From: Candidatus Obscuribacter phosphatis
Lineage (GTDB): Bacteria; Cyanobacteriota; Vampirovibrionia; Obscuribacterales; Obscuribacteraceae
NCBI GenBank assembly: GCA_001899315.1
Contig: MOYA01000003.1
Coordinates: 1-35,122, forward strand
Direction of reading: 5' to 3'
DNA length: 35,122 nucleotides
Shown: piece by piece, positions 7,676-15,061 of the stretch
Numbering within the stretch: the stretch's first letter is position 1
Layout: each line of letters opens with the position of its first letter
The notes under the pieces: generated by a model
Database searches by the model: none
Seen by the model: the letters and a program-made list of their open reading frames with translations, nothing else
What the model was told of the DNA's origin: nothing
Translations under genes and position numbers: made by a program

Positions 7676-7693
7676 CTGTCGGTTGCGCGACAG
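7676..7693. promoter_or_regulatory. Stem-loop or operator between deoR-like gene and 7824 gene
   Basis: CTGTCG-GTTGCG-CGACAG is a perfect 6-bp inverted repeat with a 6-base loop, 129 bases after the regulator's stop. It has no U-run after it, so it is a poor intrinsic terminator. It may be an operator or a transcript hairpin in the leader of the next gene. The rest of 7548-7823 shows nothing clear. Confidence 0.3.
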
Positions 7694-7823
7694 CAATTCA
7701 AGATTTTCCTTGCCTTCCCAGGGAATAATGTTATGGTTAGAGGCAAGTCTTAAAGACGCAGTTATATCTTGAAAAACTGGCTCCTGAGGTCAGGTCAATT
7801 TTTCTGCACGGTGAGGTTCGACA

Positions 7824-9779
7824 GTGGCAACCAATAACAACAATGTTGCAAACGACAATACCAACCGCTCTTCGGCCGATCGTCCCATCGAAAGACCAGA
7901 AGCGGTAACCAACCAAGTTGCCGATCTGCTCAACGACAAACAGGCAATAAAACAAGCCGGATTGGGCACAGATCAAAGCGGTCAGCCTCTGGTCACAGAC
8001 AATAAAGGCGTGCAGCGGTTAGACTTCAAGCCTCAAGACGGCATGATTGCTTCATATATGGGCAATAGCCCCGAGCAAATCAGTCGAATTGGGGCAAATG
8101 GTGCCGGCCGCGGACTAGAAAGCGGCGAAGCCAAAGTAGTAAACGGCGGTGACAGCCCCGCAAGCAAAACCGACCGCGCTGCAGAAAAGGGCGACCGCGT
8201 CAAGGAAGCCAGCGAGAAGCCTGAAGTAACTCCAGAAAAGGCCCGAGAACACTATGCAAGAGTGCTTGAACAGACAGGCATGAGCCCAGCAGCGGCTGAG
8301 GCCGTTGCCAGGCAAACTCTTGACCGCCTTGGTGCAGTCAAGGACGGCGGCGCCGCCGACAAGGCAGAATCACGTCTGAAAGGCACACCGGCAGAACAGC
8401 TTGAGCGCATGGCCAAAGGCTATGAAAACATTCTCAATCCTAAAGAAAATTTCTCTGGACTCGACCAGCAAGCCCGCCAAAATATCGTCAAAGATTTGGC
8501 CCACCGCATTATGTCGCCCAGCGACTTTGTCAACCAAGGCGGCAAAAATACTTGTGCCTTGCAAGCCTTGCAAAAACAACATATGGAAGCCGGCGACCCA
8601 GCCAAAACAGTAGAAATGGCAGAGTCTGTAGTCAATAAAGGCTATGCCGACTTGCCCGGAACCAATCAAGACGGCTCGCCCATGCGCGTGCACGTCATGA
8701 GAGAGAGCTTGCAACCTGATAAAGAATCCGGTCAACCCTTCAGTACATCAAAACATGGCACCGACGGCGGTCTCAGAGGCATGGGCGGTCAGGTGCTCGA
8801 TGCTTTGTACGGACAAGCGCACGCAGACAACTACAGCATCCGGCGCGGGCTGCCCACCTCGGCAGACGGCTTTGACAAAGCCGGCAGCATTTATACAACT
8901 GCCGGCGCCAATAATCCTCCTTTCAACATAGATGGCAGTCGCAGCAATACCGGTGAAGCCTTCCTTGTCAGAGACAAAGGCGAGATCAAGTTCCTCAGCT
9001 CCAGCCCGGCAATCACAACCTATGATCGCGAATGGCTTAACCAGACCTTTGGCGGCAAACCCGGCTCTGTCTTGGTGCACGAGTCGGCAGATAGAGGTCC
9101 GCAATTCGCTGTCGATCCAGACAAACCTTATCCAGCCCATCTAAATCTCAAACCTAATACATATAAGACAAATGACGAACTAAAAGAAAAAGTAGCGCAG
9201 ATTCAAAATGAAACCGGACATTCGGCGCAGCTGCTCGTGCATTCAGATCACCTCACCGGCAATTCTGTTATGAAAGGGCGTGTTCTGCATGCTCTCACCG
9301 CCACCATGACCGACAAAGGTCTTGTGCTCGATAACCAGAACGGCAAAAACTTCGACCGCGTTTTAGATGACCGTCGACTGACCATCGCCACCGACGCCAA
9401 TAACTGGGATCTCGGCGGCAGTCGAGTGGTGGCCGGCAGAGGAGTCTTGCCCCACGGCGACGGACAACCAGGTGGTCAGCAAGGCGACAAGCCTAGAACT
9501 CAGCCGCGTGAGAGCGATGCCGGAAATGCCGAACCGAGAGCATCGGCGCCCTCATCAGGCGGCGGAGATGCCGGACGCTCGGCAAATAGACCCGAAACAG
9601 ATCCAAATAAAGATCCTCTCAAAGATCCTCTCAAAGATCTCACAAAAGACGCCCAGGCAAGAGAGAAGGAAGAGCGAGACAGATACAACCGCCGCAGAGG
9701 TAGACTGGCAGCCGACGGCAGTTTCGAGCCAGAAACCTATGTGCCCGACTTAGACGAATACAACAAAAAATCGAAATAA
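7824..9779 (+). CDS. Large hydrophilic protein with papain-like catalytic landmarks
   Basis: A 651-residue protein of no family I can name. The first 30 residues are Asn-rich, residues 100-200 are charged and helical, and there is no signal peptide or membrane span. The middle holds a possible cysteine-protease core. NQGGKNTCALQAL puts Gln238 six residues before Cys244, the spacing of papain's oxyanion Gln19 and nucleophile Cys25. RVLHALTATMTDKGLVLDNQNG near the end of the folded part gives His489 and Asp503/Asn504, the order expected for a Cys-His-Asp/Asn triad. The tail from about 540 is Pro/Gly/charged, with KDPL repeats. The GTG start has GGTGAGG seven bases upstream. A small gene follows 21 bases later. 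Protease, amidase or transglutaminase activity is inference. Confidence 0.75.
   Translation: MATNNNNVANDNTNRSSADRPIERPEAVTNQVADLLNDKQAIKQAGLGTDQSGQPLVTDNKGVQRLDFKPQDGMIASYMGNSPEQISRIGANGAGRGLESGEAKVVNGGDSPASKTDRAAEKGDRVKEASEKPEVTPEKAREHYARVLEQTGMSPAAAEAVARQTLDRLGAVKDGGAADKAESRLKGTPAEQLERMAKGYENILNPKENFSGLDQQARQNIVKDLAHRIMSPSDFVNQGGKNTCALQALQKQHMEAGDPAKTVEMAESVVNKGYADLPGTNQDGSPMRVHVMRESLQPDKESGQPFSTSKHGTDGGLRGMGGQVLDALYGQAHADNYSIRRGLPTSADGFDKAGSIYTTAGANNPPFNIDGSRSNTGEAFLVRDKGEIKFLSSSPAITTYDREWLNQTFGGKPGSVLVHESADRGPQFAVDPDKPYPAHLNLKPNTYKTNDELKEKVAQIQNETGHSAQLLVHSDHLTGNSVMKGRVLHALTATMTDKGLVLDNQNGKNFDRVLDDRRLTIATDANNWDLGGSRVVAGRGVLPHGDGQPGGQQGDKPRTQPRESDAGNAEPRASAPSSGGGDAGRSANRPETDPNKDPLKDPLKDLTKDAQAREKEERDRYNRRRGRLAADGSFEPETYVPDLDEYNKKSK
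9609..9644 (+). repeat. Three 12-bp repeats in the tail of the papain-like gene
   Basis: AAAGATCCTCTC twice, then AAAGATCTCACA, in frame and encoding KDPL, KDPL and KDLT. Copy changes would only alter the length of the charged tail. Confidence 0.7.
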
Positions 9780-9800
9780 GGCTGCAGCCAGAAAGAGCAA

Positions 9801-10421
9801 ATGCTGATTAAAGACATAGGACTGATCGATAAGATCTTGCTGCCCCCGGGCTTCATCGAGGGGGGAAAAGAGTTTGCCGAAAGAGGTGACAGCTGGTGCA
9901 TAGAGTATCATCCGGAAGACCCGGCTGAGAAAGAGACCACCCGACTAGCCTTCTATTATCGAGGTAGGGTGGCTTCAACTAGCGACACCGCGTTATTCAG
10001 AGAACTAATGGATGGTGAATCGCGTAATCTGTTGAGCACTTATAACGCCGGCTCGCCTGAAGTAACCGACTTGATTGCCCGCTTGATCAATATTCTTGGC
10101 AATCTCGGCGACAATCAATATACTCGCTTCCAAACTGGACTTAGCGGTGCCGGCTTTCACCTGCATTCTTTAGATATAGCCATCTACGGAGCCAGGAAAA
10201 TGCTCGTCGCCACAGGCTACTTCCACAATTTTGCAGGAGTGCCGACAAACTACTTCAAAGGTTGTTTCTTTGACGGCACGCCTCATGCGCCCAAAGCACA
10301 GCTGGAAGAAATCTATCTAGAGTCAAAAGATCTCAAAGTATTCGAGAAATATCTGCCGCCTTTTGAGCGCTGCTTACTCTCTATTCATTGGCAGGCAAAC
10401 AAGACTTCGGTGACAAGCTAA
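9801..10421 (+). CDS. Unknown 206-residue protein, partner of the papain-like gene
   Basis: Not recognised. It is soluble, with no signal peptide or membrane span, and mixed in character: aromatic-rich strands (WCIEYHPEDP, TRLAFYYRGRV), a central helix (PEVTDLIARLINILGNLG) and a C-terminal half with GYFHNFAGVPTNYFKGCFF. It starts 21 bases after the 651-residue gene and so is probably co-transcribed; AAAGAG lies close before the ATG at 9801. It ends four bases from the convergent larB stop. A small cytoplasmic protein directly behind a putative effector-type hydrolase could be an immunity protein or chaperone, but nothing in its sequence proves this. Confidence 0.75.
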   Translation: MLIKDIGLIDKILLPPGFIEGGKEFAERGDSWCIEYHPEDPAEKETTRLAFYYRGRVASTSDTALFRELMDGESRNLLSTYNAGSPEVTDLIARLINILGNLGDNQYTRFQTGLSGAGFHLHSLDIAIYGARKMLVATGYFHNFAGVPTNYFKGCFFDGTPHAPKAQLEEIYLESKDLKVFEKYLPPFERCLLSIHWQANKTSVTS

Positions 10422-10425
10422 CTAT

Positions 10426-11139
10426 CTAAAGCTGACTGGTCGCCTTGCGATAACCAAAGATTCTGACCATGGCCACAGCGGCGCCGAAACCGTTGTCGAT
10501 ATTGACTGCTACAAGCCCTGGACTGCAGCTGTTGAGCATATTAGCGAGGGCGGTCAAGCCACCAAGGCCGGTGCCATAGCCGACAGCCGTCGGTACGGCC
10601 ACCACCGGCATCGAGACCAGTCCACAAACGACGCTGGGCAAGGCGCCGTCCATACCAGCCACCACGATGGCAGCAGAACAGTTCTTAATTTCAGGAAGAC
10701 AATCGAGCAAACGATGCAAACCGGCTACACCGACATCATAAAATCGTCTCGCCGGTATACCCACCGAGGCCAGGGTCCAGAAGGCTTCTTCCGCCACCGT
10801 CAAGTCGACCGTACCGGCAGCAACAACCGCCACCGGCTTGATCAAAGCGGCACCAGCTTCTTCACTTACAGGTTGCGGCAGTTCGCCGAAAACCACTAGT
10901 GCAGCCTTTTCTATATACTGAGCCGGTATATCGGCGTCGGCACTTAACTGAAGCACCAGGGAGGCGTTATCCACCTTGGTGGCTAGAACACATTGATTGC
11001 TGCCCAAGAGCTCCTTGGCAATTGCCACTATCTGCGGTGCGGTTTTACCAGGACCATAGATAGCTTCCGGAAAGCCCTGGCGGCTTGCCCTTGCCAGGTC
11101 GGGCTTGGCATACGATTCAAGCGAAGACTCACTTTCCAT
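10426..11139 (-). CDS. larB: LarB, pyridinium-3,5-biscarboxylic acid mononucleotide synthase
   Basis: LarB carboxylates and hydrolyses nicotinic acid adenine dinucleotide to pyridinium-3,5-biscarboxylic acid mononucleotide, the first step to the nickel-pincer nucleotide cofactor of lactate racemase and relatives. The 237-residue protein shows the PurE/AIR carboxylase-like C-terminal domain: GTVDLTVAEEAFWTL, a GVAGLHRLL loop, AGMDGALPSVVCGLV and VPTAVGYGTGLGG. The N-terminal GFPEAIYGPGKT is also typical. Its start overlaps the end of larE by 11 bases, which implies translational coupling. Length is normal for the family. Neither larC nor larA is in the window. Confidence 0.92.
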   Translation of the reverse strand: MESESSLESYAKPDLARASRQGFPEAIYGPGKTAPQIVAIAKELLGSNQCVLATKVDNASLVLQLSADADIPAQYIEKAALVVFGELPQPVSEEAGAALIKPVAVVAAGTVDLTVAEEAFWTLASVGIPARRFYDVGVAGLHRLLDCLPEIKNCSAAIVVAGMDGALPSVVCGLVSMPVVAVPTAVGYGTGLGGLTALANMLNSCSPGLVAVNIDNGFGAAVAMVRIFGYRKATSQL

Positions 11140-12010
11140 GTAGACTAGCCCTGTTCTCTAGATTTGATTTGCCTATATCTGATTTAACCGGATCTGATTT
11201 AGCCATATTGGCTTTACCTTGACGATAACCTTCTCGGTCAAATTCCACCTTAGCAAAGCCTATGGTCAAGAGACTTTTCTCAATCGGTGCCAGCACATCT
11301 TCGGTAAGCCTATAGACTTCTTCGGCGCCTACCTCAACACGAGCGGTCAGACTAGAACCAGCTAAATATCTCACTCTAATCTGCTTAAAACCGGCATTCC
11401 GCACCGCCTGTTCAGCCGCCTCCACCTTATGCAGAGCCTCTTGGTCGACATAGGTAAAATCAGGAAAACGCGAAGAAAGGCAAGCAGTCTGAGGACGATT
11501 CCAAGAAGGCAGTTGGTAATATTTGGCCAACTGTCTGATTTCTTCCTTCCCTAAAGCGGCATCAAGCAGAGGCGCCAAGACACCGTATTTCTTAGCGGCT
11601 AAATGCCCTGGTCTGACATCCTTCAAATCGTCTTGATTAGCACCATAGACAATGGCATCAAAGTGCCACTCTTCTTTTAGCCGCGTCATTTCTTCAAAGA
11701 GTGTGGCCTTGCAAAAGAAACAACGGTTGCCGGTATTGCGCCTATAGTCTTCACTGTCGACCTCTTTGGTGTAGAGCACATGCAAATCGAAACTGAGCAG
11801 TTCGGCCTGCTCAAAAGCGGCTTGGCGTTCATACTCGGCTAGAGAGGGTGATACGGCAATGACCACACGCGACTGCGGCAATTCCTGCTTGGCGATAAAG
11901 GCCAAGAGAGAACTATCGACACCGCCGGAATAGGCAACCAGAGTAGGTCCGAGCTTGCGCAGGGCGGCTCTCAGATGCGCTTCTTTAGCAGCGATATCAG
12001 CGAATGTCAT
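11129..12010 (-). CDS. larE: LarE, sulfur-transfer enzyme of nickel-pincer cofactor synthesis
   Basis: LarE adenylates the carboxylates of the LarB product and replaces them with thiocarboxylates. The PP-loop AYSGGVDSSLLAFIAK near the N-terminus is the ATP-pyrophosphatase signature. The protein has three well-placed cysteines, a CxxC in NRCFFCKATLF and one in TACLSSRF. In characterised LarEs a lone Cys at the last site is a sacrificial sulfur donor, whereas versions with three cysteines bind a [4Fe-4S] cluster; this protein looks like the latter. I choose the ATG at 12010 (293 residues), because homologues start just before the first helix; a TTG at 12034 is possible. It overlaps the preceding gene by 14 bases. 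The C-terminus carries a KSDPV/KSDIG/KSNLE repeat. Confidence 0.9.
   Translation of the reverse strand: MTFADIAAKEAHLRAALRKLGPTLVAYSGGVDSSLLAFIAKQELPQSRVVIAVSPSLAEYERQAAFEQAELLSFDLHVLYTKEVDSEDYRRNTGNRCFFCKATLFEEMTRLKEEWHFDAIVYGANQDDLKDVRPGHLAAKKYGVLAPLLDAALGKEEIRQLAKYYQLPSWNRPQTACLSSRFPDFTYVDQEALHKVEAAEQAVRNAGFKQIRVRYLAGSSLTARVEVGAEEVYRLTEDVLAPIEKSLLTIGFAKVEFDREGYRQGKANMAKSDPVKSDIGKSNLENRASLHGK
11156..11200 (-). repeat. Three 15-bp repeats in the larE 3' end
   Basis: On the coding strand AAATCAGATCCGGTT, AAATCAGATATAGGC and AAATCAAATCTAGAG run in frame, encoding KSDPV, KSDIG and KSNLE. They add an unstructured tail just upstream of the larB start (11139). Confidence 0.7.
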
Positions 12011-13967
12011 GGTCGGCCGTCTTGCCGCTCTCAATATCCTTGAGACCGCTCCTCAATGAACCAGCCGCCAGCCTATCGAGCTCTTCTCGAATCGCCTCTT
12101 CATCAAGCGCCTCGACAAAAGTCTGAAAACGACGCAGGGCGGCAATTAATTCTTCAGGCGCCAAAGGCTTGGGACGACCAACAAAGATCTTTTCATTGAC
12201 TGTACGAGAGAGCCCTTCGTCCTTGGTGAGCAGCTCTTCGTATAGCTTCTCACCCGGTCTCAAACCAGTGAATTCGATTTTGATATCTTGCCCCGGTCTA
12301 AGACCAGAAAACTTGATGAGGTCGTTAGCCAAATCTAGTATCTTGACGGGCTTGCCCATATCAAGCACAAAGATCTCGCCACCAGATCCGAAGGCACCGG
12401 CCTGCAAGATCAACTGCACCGCCTCCGGTATCAACATAAAATAGCGGGTCACTTCCGGATCAGTGACTGTGAGTGGACCACCGGCGGCAATCTGCTGTTT
12501 CCACAAAGGTATAACCGAACCACGACTGGCTAAGACATTACCAAAGCGCACAGCTACATATTTGGTTTTAGATCGCAGGGCTAAATCTTGAATAACCAAT
12601 TCAGCCATACGCTTTGTAGCGCCCATCACAGAGGTAGGATTGACCGCCTTATCGCTGGAAACAAGAACAAACTTCTCGGCGCCATACTGATCTGAAAGCT
12701 CAGCCGTTACTCTAGTGCCGAAAACATTATTATTGACCGCTTCGTAGACATTAGCTTCCATGAGCGGCACATGCTTGTGGGCGGCAGCATGAAAGACAAG
12801 GTGGGGCTTATGAACCTTGAAGACCTGCTCCATGCGGCTGCGGTCCCTGATATCAGCTATAACCGGCACTACCTCTACCGGTTCTACTCGCCTGGCTAAT
12901 TCCTGCTGAATCGAGAATATGGAATTCTCGCCTTTACCCAAGATAATCAGCTTGCGCGGCTGAAAATTATAAATCTGGCGACAAAGCTCCGAACCAATAG
13001 AGCCACCGGCACCGGTCACCAAGACAGTCCGCCCTTCGATATATGAAGCGATGGAAGCCGAATCCAGCTCGACCGGCGAGCGCCCGAGCAAATCTTCCAG
13101 CGAGACTTCTCTTAGTTGATTGATACTGACTCTGCCATTGATAAGCTCAAACAAACCAGGCAAGATGCGGGTCTCGACTTCAGCATCGCGGCACATATCG
13201 ACAATGCGGCGAATCTCAGAAGGCGGAGCCGAAGGTATGGCAATAATCACCTGGTCGACACAGAGCAGCTCCACTAGACGGGGCAACTCTTTAGTGGAAC
13301 CGAAAACGGTGATGTGACCAATGCGCTTCTTAAACTTGCTTGGATCATCATCGACCATGCCGACCACGTCGACGCCTAAATCACTGCGCTGATTGAGTTC
13401 CTTCAAGACCATAAGCCCGGCGTCGCCGGCACCGACCACGAGGGCGCGACGCCGCACCGGTTGACGCCAGTGTCTTCTTTGACTGTGTTCGGTCTGGAGC
13501 CGGCGCAAAACCCGACTGGCAGCCATGAGGAAGAAACAGATACCCATGTCGGTAACGATGATGCTGTAGGACAGCAAGTGTCCTTCCACTCGCACAATTG
13601 GCAATGCCAGAGCGCGCAGACTGAGAATCAAAGCCGAAACCGAGAGCACGGCTACGCCTATCTCAGTTACTTCGGTGAGACCGGTATAGCGCCAAAGACG
13701 GCGATAGACACCGCACAAATAGGAAGAGAGCAAACGCAGCGCCACCACCACCGGTGCAACAATGAGGAACTGCTTGAGATAGGTCTCGTTCAGATGACCT
13801 TCAAATCTGATGAAATAGGCACCCAACAGAGCTAAAGTAGCCAGAGCGGCATCGAGCACGACTTGCAAAAGCCGCAACCAGGGAAACTTGAACTGATTTA
13901 TCTCCGGCTCTTGCGCCATCAATCTGAACCTTAGCTTCAGGAACCGCGCTATCTTACCACTAGTCAT
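11997..13967 (-). CDS. Membrane-bound nucleoside-diphosphate-sugar dehydratase (CapD/WbpM/PglF type)
   Basis: A 656-residue enzyme of surface polysaccharide synthesis. Members convert UDP-GlcNAc to the 4-keto-6-deoxy sugar, the entry to many capsule and O-antigen sugars. An N-terminal membrane region of about four spans (roughly residues 30-150) is followed by a CoA-binding-like Rossmann domain (RALVVGAGDAGLMVLKEL, about 168-185) and the SDR catalytic domain beginning VLVTGAGGSIGSELC near 314. In the catalytic motif SSDKAVNPTSVMGATKRMAEL the usual Tyr of YxxxK is Met, the known form for the long WbpM/PglF class. The ATG at 13967 lacks a ribosome binding site; the ATG at 13919 (MAQEPEINQ) has AAGG upstream and may be the true start. 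It overlaps larE but shares no pathway with it. Confidence 0.9.
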   Translation of the reverse strand: MTSGKIARFLKLRFRLMAQEPEINQFKFPWLRLLQVVLDAALATLALLGAYFIRFEGHLNETYLKQFLIVAPVVVALRLLSSYLCGVYRRLWRYTGLTEVTEIGVAVLSVSALILSLRALALPIVRVEGHLLSYSIIVTDMGICFFLMAASRVLRRLQTEHSQRRHWRQPVRRRALVVGAGDAGLMVLKELNQRSDLGVDVVGMVDDDPSKFKKRIGHITVFGSTKELPRLVELLCVDQVIIAIPSAPPSEIRRIVDMCRDAEVETRILPGLFELINGRVSINQLREVSLEDLLGRSPVELDSASIASYIEGRTVLVTGAGGSIGSELCRQIYNFQPRKLIILGKGENSIFSIQQELARRVEPVEVVPVIADIRDRSRMEQVFKVHKPHLVFHAAAHKHVPLMEANVYEAVNNNVFGTRVTAELSDQYGAEKFVLVSSDKAVNPTSVMGATKRMAELVIQDLALRSKTKYVAVRFGNVLASRGSVIPLWKQQIAAGGPLTVTDPEVTRYFMLIPEAVQLILQAGAFGSGGEIFVLDMGKPVKILDLANDLIKFSGLRPGQDIKIEFTGLRPGEKLYEELLTKDEGLSRTVNEKIFVGRPKPLAPEELIAALRRFQTFVEALDEEAIREELDRLAAGSLRSGLKDIESGKTADHDIR

Positions 13968-14044
13968 GAGGACTGTGGCTTAGGGGCAGTTCAGGAAGGC
14001 GCTCTCGGGGCGATATCGCAACAGAGCTTATGATTAAGCCGTCC

Positions 14045-14995
14045 TCAGGAAATGGACATTTTGCCTCTCTGGGCAGTTATCCACTCTCTAATGCGCTCAG
14101 GGGGCAAGCCCAGCGCCATGCTTGTGCCCTTGATAGCCATTTCATGCCCGACATCGAGCTTGAGGATGTCGTTGTACATCTTTACGGCCATGAGACGCAA
14201 TGGACCATCTTTGAGAGAGCCTGTGGCGCTCCAGACCAAGACTGAAACAATGATATAGCCAGTCAGTAGGGCTGCCACGCCGGGAATGATACCCACTACT
14301 TTCAGCTCAGGATGGGAATGGGACAAAAGCCAAACCATGAAGCCTTCATAACAAATAAAGAGCCCCATAAAGAAAGTCGGTTTGAACTGATATTTGGCAG
14401 TCATGTCGGCGCGGGGCTCGGTAGCAAAGATATTGCCTCGGCTGCTCTTAAACCATTCGGTGTTGATTTTGCGTTCGGGCGGGAAAACAAAAGTGGCACC
14501 AAGCAAGGTACAAAGCAAGAAGAAAGGACCGAAATAGCAAGCATTCAAGCCTAGTTTGCCCGACTCAAAAAGTACGAAGGGCCAGGGTACAAAGAGCGAT
14601 AACAAGACCAATAAAATAAAGCGGCCATTGCCTATACGCTGTTCAAGACCGGCACCGAAAACGTAGAGGAAGTAAACGTTACCGAAAACCTGCACCCTGT
14701 CAAGGGAAGCAAAGGTAGAGTTGAAAGCCACTGCCATAAACTTGCCCAAATTAGACAAGAAGAGTTCTGAAGCCCCGGCTCGGCCCGAAAAGGTCGCAGT
14801 CAAAAGAGCCTGTAGACCCTGGAAAAGCTCGCTCATATCTTTTACGACAAAACAGTTGCGCATAATCCAACTGTCATTGCCGGCGGTAGCCGACTGCCAG
14901 AACATAAAAGCGCAAATAAAGACCAGCATGTAAGACCCTATGGGCAAAATCTGCTGCGGCTCAAACTGGATCTTAGGCTTTATTGAGTTGGTCAT
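14045..14995 (-). CDS. Rhomboid-like membrane protein without catalytic serine
   Basis: A 316-residue polytopic protein with about six membrane spans. The stretch FGNVYFLYVFGAGLEQRIGN (about 104-123) followed by GRF matches the conserved rhomboid pattern of an Asn-containing helix, FG, an acidic loop residue and GxxRF. Where rhomboid proteases carry GxSG, this protein has GLNACYFG (149-156), with Asn151 at the serine position, and the His usually before the GN motif is absent. It therefore looks like an inactive rhomboid relative, binding membrane proteins rather than cutting them. The ATG at 14995 has AGAGGAG four bases upstream; a TTG five codons earlier lies inside that ribosome binding site region. 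It lies between leuS and the dehydratase gene on the same strand, 66 bases after leuS. Confidence 0.6.
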   Translation of the reverse strand: MTNSIKPKIQFEPQQILPIGSYMLVFICAFMFWQSATAGNDSWIMRNCFVVKDMSELFQGLQALLTATFSGRAGASELFLSNLGKFMAVAFNSTFASLDRVQVFGNVYFLYVFGAGLEQRIGNGRFILLVLLSLFVPWPFVLFESGKLGLNACYFGPFFLLCTLLGATFVFPPERKINTEWFKSSRGNIFATEPRADMTAKYQFKPTFFMGLFICYEGFMVWLLSHSHPELKVVGIIPGVAALLTGYIIVSVLVWSATGSLKDGPLRLMAVKMYNDILKLDVGHEMAIKGTSMALGLPPERIREWITAQRGKMSIS

Positions 14996-15061
14996 GGCGC
15001 TCCTCTGCAAGGTTCACGGCTGAACCGATAGCAATCTTAAAAAGCGCTTACCGGTCTTTTA

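Noticed and set aside
13461-13835. 124-codon plus-strand frame opposite the CapD-type gene
   Set aside because: It lies opposite the membrane and Rossmann regions of a well-supported gene; its composition (His/Gln/Thr/Arg-rich) is that of a shadow frame.
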